Source of the DNA: Novosphingobium guangzhouense
Lineage (GTDB): Bacteria > Pseudomonadota > Alphaproteobacteria > Sphingomonadales > Sphingomonadaceae
Length of the DNA: 64,000 nt
Assembly: GCF_002896965.1 (NCBI RefSeq)
Contig: NZ_LYMM01000021.1
Location: 62,001 to 126,000 of the forward strand
Reading direction: 5' to 3'
Of this stretch, positions 26,156 through 34,668 are shown piece by piece. The number at the start of each line of letters is the position of its first letter. Position 1 is the first letter of the stretch. The notes beneath the pieces were generated by a model. The model had not been told where the DNA came from. It was given only the letters and a program-made list of their open reading frames with translations, and searched no databases. The position numbers were made by a program, and so were the translations under genes.

Positions 26156-27327
26156 CCACGCAATATGATGCTATCGTGCTCGGCGCCGGGGCTGCCGGGT
26201 TGTTCTGCGCCGCCACCGCCGGGCAGCGCGGCCGCCGGGTGCTGCTGATCGATCACGCGCCCGAGCCGGGGCGCAAGATCGTCATTTCCGGGGGCGGACG
26301 GTGCAACTTCACCAACGTCCACACCGCGCCTGATCGCTACCTGTCAGGCAACCCGCACTTCGCCAAGTCCGCGCTCAGCCGCTACACGGCAGCCGATTTC
26401 CTGGCGCTTGTCGAAAGCCATGGCATCGCCTGGCATGAAAAGACCCTCGGCCAGCTGTTCTGCGACGGGTCGGCAAGGCAGATCGTCACCATGCTGCTGG
26501 AGGAATGCGCGAAAGGCGGCGTCACCCTGCGTTGCGGCGAGGCGGTGGGCGAGGTCGAACATGTGGACGGCCTCTACCGCGTGCGCCACGGCGCGCATGA
26601 GGCGAGCGCGCCGGCGCTGGTGATTGCCACCGGCGGCCCGTCGATCCCCAAGATGGGCGCGACCGGGTTCGCCTATGACCTTGCGCGCAAGTTCGGGCTC
26701 AAGGTGGTGCAGCCGCGCCCGGCGCTGGTGCCGCTGACCCTGCCCGGCGACGAGGCACTGTTCCGCGAGCTTTCCGGCGTTTCGACCGAGATCGTCGCAC
26801 GATGCGGCAAGACGGCCTTCCGCGAGGCGGCGCTGTTCACCCATCGCGGCCTGTCCGGTCCTGCGATCCTGCAGATTTCCAGCTACTGGAAGCGGGGCGA
26901 TACGGTGACCGCGCAGTTCCTTCCCGACCGCGCCGACGGCTGGCTGCGCGAACTGAAGCGCGAACGCCCGAGGCTGTCGTTTCGCAAGGCGCTGGGCGAT
27001 GGTCTGCCGGAACGACTGGCAGAGGCTTTGTGCGCCCGGCTGGGGCTGGAAGGCGAACTGGGCGCGCTGACCGACAAGGCGCTTGGCGCGGCAGAAGCGC
27101 GGCTGGCGCGCTGGCCGTTCGTGCCTGACGGCTCGGAAGGGTTCGCCAAGGCCGAAGTGACGGCGGGCGGCATCGATACGGCCGAACTTTCGTCCAAGAC
27201 CATGGAGGCGAAGCGCGCGCCGGGGCTCTATGCGATCGGCGAGGCGGTGGACGTCACCGGCTGGCTGGGCGGCTACAATTTCCAGTGGGCCTGGGCCAGC
27301 GCGCGCGCGGCGGGCCAGGCGATCTGA
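26152..27327 (+). CDS. HI0933/YhiN-family flavoprotein
   Basis: A 391-residue NAD(P)/FAD-dependent oxidoreductase of the HI0933 (BaiN/YhiN) family, often called aminoacetone oxidase family. The FAD motif is VLGAGAAGLFCAATAGQRG near the N-terminus, followed by the family signature GRKIVISGGGRCNFTN. The C-terminal block GEAVDVTGWLGGYNFQWAW is diagnostic. The physiological substrate is not known. It is translationally coupled to the preceding COG2509 flavoprotein and ends convergent with the J-like gene. Confidence 0.9.
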   Translation: MTTQYDAIVLGAGAAGLFCAATAGQRGRRVLLIDHAPEPGRKIVISGGGRCNFTNVHTAPDRYLSGNPHFAKSALSRYTAADFLALVESHGIAWHEKTLGQLFCDGSARQIVTMLLEECAKGGVTLRCGEAVGEVEHVDGLYRVRHGAHEASAPALVIATGGPSIPKMGATGFAYDLARKFGLKVVQPRPALVPLTLPGDEALFRELSGVSTEIVARCGKTAFREAALFTHRGLSGPAILQISSYWKRGDTVTAQFLPDRADGWLRELKRERPRLSFRKALGDGLPERLAEALCARLGLEGELGALTDKALGAAEARLARWPFVPDGSEGFAKAEVTAGGIDTAELSSKTMEAKRAPGLYAIGEAVDVTGWLGGYNFQWAWASARAAGQAI

Positions 27328-27354
27328 GTGGTATGACGCGCCAAGGGTGGCGCT

Positions 27355-29034
27355 TTAAAGCGTCATCAGGATATCGTGGCGGCCTTCGCCCTGCCAGTCC
27401 AGCGTGGCCTTCAGCAGTGCGATGGTGGCGGCGCAGCGGTTGGGATCGTTTTCCCCGGTCATTGCAGCCGAGACCTGATCCTTGCTGAGCCCGGTATCCG
27501 CCATCACCTTGCGTACCAGTTCGGGCGGCACGCGGGCAGAGCGCGCTGCGGCCTTTGCGGGAGCCTTGAGCATCCCGCGCTGGACCAGAGCGGCAGCGAA
27601 GCGGCGTTCATCCTCGCGCACTTGCAAAGGGACGGCGGTGGTCGCGGGCGGGGAGCCGCGCTTCATCATCACGTGGCAGGCGTCGAGGCTGTCGGCACGG
27701 GCCGCCTGTAGCAGCGCAAGGCGAAGGCGCATGGTTGTCTCAAAGTCTTCGCCGTCAAGCATGCGGCCATCAAGATAGGTTCGCGCACGCACCAATTCGA
27801 TGCCTGTGTCGATCGTGGTCTGCCGATCCACCGCGCCTTCTCCGGTGATGCGGACTGCATTGGCCAGCAGAGTTGCAAGGTCGGGCTGGTGTCCGCTTAG
27901 CCAGACCGGATCATGCTCCTCCCCGAACACTTCCGTAACGGTCGCCTCGAAGGCGTCCTGCCGGGCCTGTGGGGATTTGGGATCGTCGCCGATCGTAAGC
28001 AGGAAGGCCAGCAGGATCATCCCGCCCAGCACGATCAGGCCGGTTGGCCATGTCTTCGCTTCTTCCCACGACGCCACCCGCTGGGGATCGAAATGGTCTT
28101 CCAGTTCGGGGAAGGTCTTGCGCACGCCCGCCAGCAACCCGCGCACGTCGGCGCCGCTGACGCGCAGGAAGCGGAAAGGTCCTGCACGGCCGGGGCGGTG
28201 GAGTTCCTTCCACGCCTTGTGATAGCGGTGGCCCGGCTCCTGCACCTTGCGCTGGAAGCGATACCCGCGCAGGCGCGCGCCGAGATAGTCCACCGCGGCG
28301 CGCGCATCGAGGCGGCCCCATTCCTGTTCCCAGCCGAACGCCTCTGTCGCCTTTTCGAGCAGGGGGGCACTGCGCGGCCAGCCCTGCGCGAGCAGGTTGG
28401 CCAGCCAGTCCTCCATCTCCGCCTGCTGCGCCAGCGGCGACCAGTGGACGGCATCCAGCACCGCATCGAGCGCGACCAGCGCCTGCGCCTCTTCCCCGTC
28501 ATCCAGCGGTGTTGCGGCAAGTTCGGGGGCCAGCGCGGCGGCGAGCGCGGCAAAGGGCGACTGGCGCGGCGCGCCGTCAAGCGTGGGCGCTGCCTCGTAT
28601 CCTTCCACCAGCGGCGGGACGAGCGAGGGGCCGGCGCAGGCCAGCAGCATCGTGCCCTGCGGTTCGGCCCCGGCGGGCGCGAAGTCGGCGCAGAGGGATG
28701 TGAAATCCGTGGCCGCGTCCGCAGCCGGGTCAGGGACCGTCAGGGCAGGATCGATGGACCATGTCCCGTCAAGCAGCGGCGCGGCGTGCGGCCATGCGGC
28801 TGGCGTTGGCGCATCTTCGCCCGGCGCTTGCGGTTCTGGCGCCGGGCTGACCGGCAGGTTGCCTGCCTTCGCCATCCGCAGCGCTTCGTCGCGGGCCTGC
28901 CGCAAGCGGGCATAGCCTTCGACGTCGGCGTCGAGGTCCATGGTCTTGATCTGCGCGGCATAGGCGCCGCGGATCGCCCTGGCATCGCCAGTGGGCTCGA
29001 TCCCCAGCAGGGACCACGGGAATGCCGCCGTCAC
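27355..29034 (-). CDS. Membrane J-domain-like partner of HscC
   Basis: A 559-residue protein starting 11 bp after the hscC stop. The first ~50 residues resemble a J domain (SLLGIEPTGDARAIRGAYAAQIK, then a second helical block GYARLRQARDEAL), but the HPD loop that stimulates Hsp70 ATPase is replaced by TMDLDAD. A long acidic and Ala-rich middle follows, with one transmembrane helix near residues 350-370 (LIVLGGMILLAFLLTI) and a C-terminal helical region. The layout resembles the DjlB/DjlC proteins that work with HscC in Escherichia coli. GTG 29034 was chosen as the first start in frame before the J-like block; the upstream open frame overlaps hscC and is not coding. Confidence 0.7.
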   Translation of the reverse strand: MTAAFPWSLLGIEPTGDARAIRGAYAAQIKTMDLDADVEGYARLRQARDEALRMAKAGNLPVSPAPEPQAPGEDAPTPAAWPHAAPLLDGTWSIDPALTVPDPAADAATDFTSLCADFAPAGAEPQGTMLLACAGPSLVPPLVEGYEAAPTLDGAPRQSPFAALAAALAPELAATPLDDGEEAQALVALDAVLDAVHWSPLAQQAEMEDWLANLLAQGWPRSAPLLEKATEAFGWEQEWGRLDARAAVDYLGARLRGYRFQRKVQEPGHRYHKAWKELHRPGRAGPFRFLRVSGADVRGLLAGVRKTFPELEDHFDPQRVASWEEAKTWPTGLIVLGGMILLAFLLTIGDDPKSPQARQDAFEATVTEVFGEEHDPVWLSGHQPDLATLLANAVRITGEGAVDRQTTIDTGIELVRARTYLDGRMLDGEDFETTMRLRLALLQAARADSLDACHVMMKRGSPPATTAVPLQVREDERRFAAALVQRGMLKAPAKAAARSARVPPELVRKVMADTGLSKDQVSAAMTGENDPNRCAATIALLKATLDWQGEGRHDILMTL

Positions 29035-29044
29035 CGGATCGCGC

Positions 29045-30751
29045 TCAAAGCGGGCTGACGCGGTCGAGTTCGTCGAGCCGCTCGGCCAGAAAACCGCGCG
29101 CGTCGGCAATGCGGCGCGGATCCTGCGTTTCCAGCGCGCCGACGAATTCGGTGATCCAGTGGCCGATCGCCTGCCGCAGATCGCCGACGTGATCTTCATA
29201 GCAGCGTTCGGCGCGCGCGATCAGGGCGACGTTGGCCGCATCCTCGCGCGGGTGGAATTTGAGCTTTGCCAGCGCGGCGCGGCGCTTTTCGATCTCCTTC
29301 GGATCGGGTCGGTCCTCTTCATCGACGATGACGAGGTTGCGCGTGGTGCCGTTGAGCGGCACGTGAACGTCGATCTCCAGCAGGCCGGAACTGTCGTAGG
29401 AAAAGCGCACTTCCGCGCTGACTTCGCCTGCCGGGCGCGGGGGTACGGGCACTTGCAGCTGGCCAAGCCGGACATTGCCCGAAACTTCGCGCGCTTCGCC
29501 CTGGTAGATACCGAATTCGATCTGCTTCTGCCCGTCGCCCATCGTGTGATACGTGCTGACGCGGCTGACGGGCACGGGCGTGTTGCGTTCGATGATGGGG
29601 GAGAACAGCCCGCGTTGCAGGCCGCCGTAGCGGTCATGCTCGGCCACTTCGACGCCCAGCGTGAACGGGCACACGTCCGTGATGCGGATCTCCTCCAGCG
29701 CCGCATCGCGTCCGACAAGGCCCGCCTGTATCGATGCGCCCAGCGCCACCGCATGGTCGGGATGGACCGAGGAATTGGGGAAGCGGCCGAACAGGCGGGT
29801 GATGGCCTTGCGCACCACGGGCATGCGCGTAGCCCCGCCGACCAGCACGACGTCCGAGAGTTCCGCCGCCTCTATCGAGGAATCGCGCAATGCCCGCACC
29901 ACCGGATCGCGCAGGCGGCGCACCAGCGGCTCGCACGCGGTTTCGAATTCGCTGTCGGTGACCGTGGTGGACAGGCGCGTTTCATCGACGGTCAGCGTGA
30001 ATTCGGCCTCGTTCGCGCTGCTGAGCGCGCGGCGGCAGGCTTCTGCGGCGCGTTTGAGAAGGGCGCTGCGGCGTTCTTCCGGCAGGGCGTCGAGCAGGCC
30101 GTCAGGGTCAACCCGCCCCCGCACGAAACCGGCCAGCGCATCGTCGAAATCATCGCCGCCCAGCCGGTTGTCGCCGGCCGAGGCGCGCACTTCGACGATG
30201 CCGTCGAACATTTCCACGATCGAAACGTCGAACGTGCCGCCGCCAAGGTCGAAGACCAGGAACGGTTCGCGGTCGCCCTTGTCCTGCAGGCCAAAGGCGA
30301 GCGCGGCGGCGGTGGGCTCGTTGATCAGACGGCGCACGGTGAGGCCCGCCAGTTCGCCCGCGCGGCGGGTGGCCTTGCGCTGGCGGTCGTTGAAATAGGC
30401 AGGGACGGTGATCACCGCCTCGGTCGGCGCCACGCCGGTCAGCGCTTCCACATCGCGGGCGAGGGCGGATAGCACGAGGGCGGAGAGGTCTTCGGCCTTG
30501 TAGTCCTTTCCACCCAGTTTCGCGCTGCGCTGGGTGCCCATCATCCGCTTGAAACTGGTGGCGGTGTCGGCCGGATGCGTCGCCATGCGGTCAAGCGCGG
30601 GGGTGCCGATCCAGACCTGCCCGTCCTTCGCGATGCTGACGGCCGAAGGGGTGAGCATTTCGCCCAGCGCATTGGGCACAAGCTGTGCTTCACCGCCCTG
30701 CCAGATGGCGACGGCGCTGTTGGTGGTGCCAAGGTCTATTCCGATCAGCAT
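29045..30751 (-). CDS. hscC: HscC-type Hsp70 chaperone
   Basis: A 568-residue Hsp70 of the HscC subfamily, shorter than DnaK. The ATPase domain has GIDLGTTNSAVAIW at the N-terminus, VFDLGGGTFDVSIVE and VLVGGATRMPVVRK. The substrate-binding domain includes ITDVCPFTLGVEV and SPIIERNTPVPVS, which match HscC closely. The C-terminal lid is short. No dnaJ/grpE neighbour is present; instead the membrane J-like gene lies immediately downstream. HscC proteins have fast nucleotide exchange and a narrow client range; clients here are unknown. Confidence 0.92.
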   Translation of the reverse strand: MLIGIDLGTTNSAVAIWQGGEAQLVPNALGEMLTPSAVSIAKDGQVWIGTPALDRMATHPADTATSFKRMMGTQRSAKLGGKDYKAEDLSALVLSALARDVEALTGVAPTEAVITVPAYFNDRQRKATRRAGELAGLTVRRLINEPTAAALAFGLQDKGDREPFLVFDLGGGTFDVSIVEMFDGIVEVRASAGDNRLGGDDFDDALAGFVRGRVDPDGLLDALPEERRSALLKRAAEACRRALSSANEAEFTLTVDETRLSTTVTDSEFETACEPLVRRLRDPVVRALRDSSIEAAELSDVVLVGGATRMPVVRKAITRLFGRFPNSSVHPDHAVALGASIQAGLVGRDAALEEIRITDVCPFTLGVEVAEHDRYGGLQRGLFSPIIERNTPVPVSRVSTYHTMGDGQKQIEFGIYQGEAREVSGNVRLGQLQVPVPPRPAGEVSAEVRFSYDSSGLLEIDVHVPLNGTTRNLVIVDEEDRPDPKEIEKRRAALAKLKFHPREDAANVALIARAERCYEDHVGDLRQAIGHWITEFVGALETQDPRRIADARGFLAERLDELDRVSPL

Positions 30752-30871
30752 CCCGGCCCGGCCCGTCCGTTCAGAAGCACGCTATTCCCCGAAGATTCAA
30801 CACGAGATGTGAGTGGTAGCGGGATCGCGGGCGGCGGGTAAAGGGCGAAGTGCCGCCACTCCGGTTCCGGT

Positions 30872-31939
30872 TCAGGAGCGTGTGGTTTCGCGGACGATCA
30901 GCGTGGGGGGCATGACCTTGCTGATGCGGGTTTCGCCTTCGATCAGTGCCCGGATCTTTTCGACCATGACCTTGGCGCCCTGCCCGATCTCCTGCCGCAC
31001 GGTGGTGAGCGGGGGCGAGGTCAGCCGGGCAAGGGGCAGGTCGTCGAAGCCGACGATCTGGACGTCGCCGGGGATCTTGCGGCCCATTTCGTGCAGCACG
31101 TGAAGCGCCGACATGGCGATCAGGTCGGATGCGGTGACGATGCCGTCGTAATCGGCATCCGGAGCGGCGAAGGCAGCTTCCAGTTGCGGCCCCATTTCCG
31201 CGTCGGCCAGCTTGATCGGGACATGGGTGATGTGCAGCCCCGCAGCCTCTGCCGCCGCGCGGGCGCCGCGCAGGCGCGTGGCGATCTCGATCCCGCCGGT
31301 GTCGCCGAAGAAGGCAAGGCGCCGGGCTCCGCAGGCGATCAGGTGTTCGGCGGCAAGGCGGCCGCCCAGTTCGTTGTCGGTGCCGACGACGATGTGCTTC
31401 TGCCCTTCGCGGTGGTTGCCCCAGGCGACGAGCGGGCGATAGTGCGACACCACCTGATCGATCACTTCCGACTGGTCGGACTGGCCAATCAGCAGGACGC
31501 CGTCGACCATTCCCGACCCGGTGATGCGTTCCAGCCAGTCCGGCGTGCCGTCAGGGATGGCGCGGCTGAGCATGAGGTCATAGCCCGCCTCGGTCAGCTG
31601 GTCGGCAAGGTGCCCCAGCAGGGTGAGGAAGAACGGGTCGGAAATCTGCTGCCGTTTTTCATGGCCCAGCGGGATGACCACGCCGATGACGCCCGTGCGG
31701 CGCGAGCGCAGCTTGCTGGCCATCTGGTTCGGACGAAAGCCATATTGCCGGGCAAGGGCCTGAATGCGTTCACGCGTTTCCGCGTTGACGAGCGACTTGC
31801 CCGCCAGCGCCCGTGACACCGTGCCTGCGGAAACGCCGGCCACGCGGGCCAGATCGGCGAGCGTGCGCACTTCCACATCCGGGCCGGACGTGTCTGTGTC
31901 GTCGTTCCCCAAGTCGCTATCTTCCATCCCTGCGCCCAT
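30872..31939 (-). CDS. LacI-family transcriptional repressor (sucrose module)
   Basis: Sugar-responsive repressor, 355 residues. The N-terminal helix-turn-helix is LADLARVAGVSAGTVSRAL (residues ~27-45), followed by the hinge helix (NQMASKLRSRRTG) and a periplasmic-binding-protein-like effector domain. The start is 31939 or ATG 31927; both give the whole HTH. It lies 48 bp downstream of the MFS gene on the same strand, next to the GH68 and fructokinase genes, so sucrose or a derived hexose phosphate is the likely inducer. Candidate operators are at 33349-33363 and 33471-33484. Confidence 0.9.
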   Translation of the reverse strand: MGAGMEDSDLGNDDTDTSGPDVEVRTLADLARVAGVSAGTVSRALAGKSLVNAETRERIQALARQYGFRPNQMASKLRSRRTGVIGVVIPLGHEKRQQISDPFFLTLLGHLADQLTEAGYDLMLSRAIPDGTPDWLERITGSGMVDGVLLIGQSDQSEVIDQVVSHYRPLVAWGNHREGQKHIVVGTDNELGGRLAAEHLIACGARRLAFFGDTGGIEIATRLRGARAAAEAAGLHITHVPIKLADAEMGPQLEAAFAAPDADYDGIVTASDLIAMSALHVLHEMGRKIPGDVQIVGFDDLPLARLTSPPLTTVRQEIGQGAKVMVEKIRALIEGETRISKVMPPTLIVRETTRS

Positions 31940-31987
31940 ATCGCACAGAGCCTTAGCACCCGGATCGACCCGCCGGAAGTAACTTGT

Positions 31988-33316
31988 TCAGTTGGCTGCC
32001 AGTTTCGGTTCCGGTCGACCGCCAGCCTCGACGAAGAGGGTGGCAATTGCGCCCGCGATCATCAGCAATCCGGCAAGTATCAGCGCGTTGCGCGGGTCGT
32101 TGCCCAGAATGGGACCATAGATGAGGGGCATCGTCACGCCCTCGATCAGCATCGGGATGACGATGAACAAGTTGAAAACCCCCATGTAGATACCGTTGCG
32201 CGCGGCGGGAATCGAATCGGCAAGAATGACGTAGGTATTGCCCATCATGCCCGCCCAGCCGAACCCGATACCCACCATCAGCAGGCCCAGCAGCGGCAGT
32301 TCGCTGGTTGAGGGAATCGCCAGCATCGACAGCCCTGAAGCCGCCAGGCAGGCCACATGGACGGCCCGCGCGCCGAAGCGCCCGACCACCGGGATCAGCC
32401 CGATCGCGGCGACGAAAGCCACCGCATTGTACAGCGCGCCCAGTTGCTGTTCGGTCAGCACGGCCTCGCGGAAGCGGGCGGAATGCACGTTTCCGGTGCC
32501 GAAGAGCGAGCGTGAGATCGCAAAGGCGATATACTGCCAGTAGATCATCATCGCATACCACTGGCACAGCATCGCCACGGCCAGCTGGCGCATCGGTCGC
32601 GGCATTTCGGCCACCGCGTCGCGCACTTCACGCAAGGTGGCTTTCAGGGTGAGGGGGGATGCGGCGATCCGCGCCTGTTCCTCTGGCGTAAGCGGCAGTT
32701 CGGGCACGCGCAGGGCGGACCAGACCACGGTGGAGATAGACAGCACCGCGCCGATCATGAAGGCGATCCGCACGATCACCGGAATGCCGTTCGCGCCCAA
32801 CAGGTCGCGGTCGATGAACGTGGCCATGATCGAGGGGGCAAGGTAGGACAGCGTATGCGCCAGCCCGGTAAAGGCGCTCTGCACCATGAACCCGGTCGGC
32901 CGCTGGTGCGGGGCCAGCCGGTCGGCCACATAGGCTCGGTAGGGTTCCAGCGTGATATTGTTGCCCGCGTCCAGCACCCAGAGCAGCCCCGCCGCCATCC
33001 ACAGGGTCGAGGAATCGGGCATGGCCAGCAGGCTGAGCGAACACAGGATCGCGCCGATCAGGAAATAGGGCGTGCGCCTGCCGAGGCGCGACCGGGTGCG
33101 GTCGCTCATCGCGCCGATCAGCGGCTGGATCACCAGACCCGTCACCGGCCCGGCCAGCCACAGCAGCGGCATGCGGCCTTCGCTGGCGCCAAGGTAGCCG
33201 TAGATCGGCCCCATGTTCGCTTGCTGCAGTCCGAAGCTGAACTGCAGGCCAAAGAAGCCCACGTTCATCTCGACGATGCGGGCCAGCGAAAGATGCGGCT
33301 TGAGGCCGTAGGGCAT
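31988..33316 (-). CDS. MFS sugar transporter (probable sucrose/H+ symporter)
   Basis: Twelve-helix inner-membrane carrier, 442 residues, of the GPH/SLC45-like branch of the major facilitator superfamily. The signature SDRTRSRLGRRTPYFL follows the second helix, as in sucrose and maltose symporters. The context (LacI repressor, GH68 enzyme, fructokinase) points to sucrose uptake into the cytoplasm. GGAG lies 6 bp before the ATG. It is divergent from the GH68 gene with the operators between them. No PTS or TonB-dependent sucrose receptor is in the window. Confidence 0.85.
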   Translation of the reverse strand: MPYGLKPHLSLARIVEMNVGFFGLQFSFGLQQANMGPIYGYLGASEGRMPLLWLAGPVTGLVIQPLIGAMSDRTRSRLGRRTPYFLIGAILCSLSLLAMPDSSTLWMAAGLLWVLDAGNNITLEPYRAYVADRLAPHQRPTGFMVQSAFTGLAHTLSYLAPSIMATFIDRDLLGANGIPVIVRIAFMIGAVLSISTVVWSALRVPELPLTPEEQARIAASPLTLKATLREVRDAVAEMPRPMRQLAVAMLCQWYAMMIYWQYIAFAISRSLFGTGNVHSARFREAVLTEQQLGALYNAVAFVAAIGLIPVVGRFGARAVHVACLAASGLSMLAIPSTSELPLLGLLMVGIGFGWAGMMGNTYVILADSIPAARNGIYMGVFNLFIVIPMLIEGVTMPLIYGPILGNDPRNALILAGLLMIAGAIATLFVEAGGRPEPKLAAN

Positions 33317-33348
33317 CCGCTTCTCCGATTGCGGTTGTATCGCTTTAC

Positions 33349-33363
33349 GCCAACCGCTTTGGC
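33349..33363. promoter_or_regulatory. Candidate LacI-family operator, MFS side
   Basis: Inverted repeat GCCAA-CCGCT-TTGGC, whose core AACCGCTT fits the AAnCGnTT half-site layout of LacI-family operators. It lies 33 bp upstream of the MFS transporter start, a good position for repression. Confidence 0.4.
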
Positions 33364-33459
33364 AGGGAAACCCGGTGAATACCGTAAGTTATCCGGCATG
33401 GCCACGATAGCGCCCAGTGCGCTGTCCGTGCTGCGACTGCGAAAATGGAGCAATTATCA

Positions 33460-33484
33460 TTTGCAGATACTGCAAACGTTTGTA
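33460..33484. promoter_or_regulatory. Candidate LacI-family operator, GH68 side
   Basis: TGCAAACGTTTGTA at 33471-33484 matches the LacI/GalR consensus TGnAAnCGnTTnCA at all but one position. A perfect 17-bp palindrome TTTGCAG-ATA-CTGCAAA (33460-33476) overlaps its left half. It lies 13 bp before the GH68 start. The regulator is presumably the LacI protein of this module. Confidence 0.6.
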
Positions 33485-33496
33485 CGTCAGCCTTCC

Positions 33497-34663
33497 ATGA
33501 ACCCTTTGCCTGCGACGCTCGAGTCATTCCACACCTTGCAATGGACGGCTCGGGATCTGGCCCGGCTGGCTGATGGGCCGGTTCCACGCGCGCCCGTTCT
33601 CGCCGCCGCCGATCTGCGCCGCGTTGCCCCCCGGCTTGACGTCTGGGACGCCTGGCCGCTTGCCGATCCGGGCGGCGCACCAACTCCGTGGCGTGGTGGC
33701 GAACTGTGGTTCGCGCTGGCGGCCCCCGCCTTCGATGATCCGGAAGAACGGCATGGCGCTGCGCGCATCCATCACTTCCACCGCACCGATGGGCGGTTCC
33801 GGCACCTTGGCGTGACCTTCCCGGACGGGTTCACGCCCGGCAGCCGAGAATGGTCGGGCTCCGCGGTGCTGGAGGACGGGTGCGTCACCCTCTACTTCAC
33901 CGCGGCCGGGAAGCGGGAAGAGGCAGAGCCAAGCTTCCGGCAACGCATCTTTGCCAGCACCGCCCGGCTGGTGGAGGAAGGGGGGGCGGTCTTCACCCCC
34001 TGGTCGCCGCCGGTCGAACAGGTGATCCCGGCCAATGTCGTCTACATGAGCCATCACGATGGCACCGGCGAACTGGGAGAGATCAAGGCGTTCCGCGATC
34101 CCGCACCGTGGCGCAGCCCGGCGGGGGAGGACCACCTGCTGTTCACTGCATCCTCGGCGCGGCATCTGGGCTTCTACAACGGCGTCATCGGCTGTTCGCG
34201 GCGCGGGGATGCCGACCCGCAGGGCGGCACGTTCGAAAAGTTGCCGCCGCTGGTCGATGCTTCTGGCGTCAACAACGAGCTTGAACGGCCGCACATCGTC
34301 GCGCACGGCGGGCTGCTGTACCTGTTCTGGTCGACGCAGGCGAAAGTCTTCGCGCCCGGTGTGGATGCGCCGACCGGGCTTTATGGCGCCGTGGCGAAGA
34401 GGCTTGAAGGGCCGTGGCGGTTGCTCAACGGGCATGGGCTGGTCTTTGCCAATCCGGAAAAGGAGCCGTTCCAGGCCTATAGCTGGTGGGTGCTGCCCGA
34501 CCTGTCGGTGGCCAGCTTCGTGGACTATTGGGGGATCGACGATGCGGCGGCTGATCGCAAACCCCATGGCCGCGCGCACTTCGGCGGAACCTTCGCGCCG
34601 TTCCTGCACTTGCGTCTGGAAGGCGATGCCGCCACGTTGCGAGGCAGCCTGAAGAACGGATAA
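33497..34663 (+). CDS. GH68 family fructosyl hydrolase/transferase (sucrose-cleaving)
   Basis: Glycoside hydrolase family 68 enzyme (388 residues) that cleaves sucrose through a fructosyl-enzyme. All three catalytic residues are in place: nucleophile Asp51 in DVWDAWPL, transition-state stabiliser Asp201 in FRDP, and acid/base Glu263 in ELERPH; EWSGS is also present. There is no signal peptide and the domain begins almost at residue 1, so it should be cytoplasmic. That favours an intracellular sucrose hydrolase over a secreted levan-forming enzyme. The fructokinase gene follows after 5 bp. Confidence 0.9.
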   Translation: MNPLPATLESFHTLQWTARDLARLADGPVPRAPVLAAADLRRVAPRLDVWDAWPLADPGGAPTPWRGGELWFALAAPAFDDPEERHGAARIHHFHRTDGRFRHLGVTFPDGFTPGSREWSGSAVLEDGCVTLYFTAAGKREEAEPSFRQRIFASTARLVEEGGAVFTPWSPPVEQVIPANVVYMSHHDGTGELGEIKAFRDPAPWRSPAGEDHLLFTASSARHLGFYNGVIGCSRRGDADPQGGTFEKLPPLVDASGVNNELERPHIVAHGGLLYLFWSTQAKVFAPGVDAPTGLYGAVAKRLEGPWRLLNGHGLVFANPEKEPFQAYSWWVLPDLSVASFVDYWGIDDAAADRKPHGRAHFGGTFAPFLHLRLEGDAATLRGSLKNG

Positions 34664-34668
34664 CGACC

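Noticed and set aside
33497..34663. GH68 enzyme as secreted levansucrase
   Set aside because: No signal peptide or Tat motif is visible and the catalytic domain starts almost at residue 1. A non-classical export route cannot be excluded, but the context favours a cytoplasmic role.
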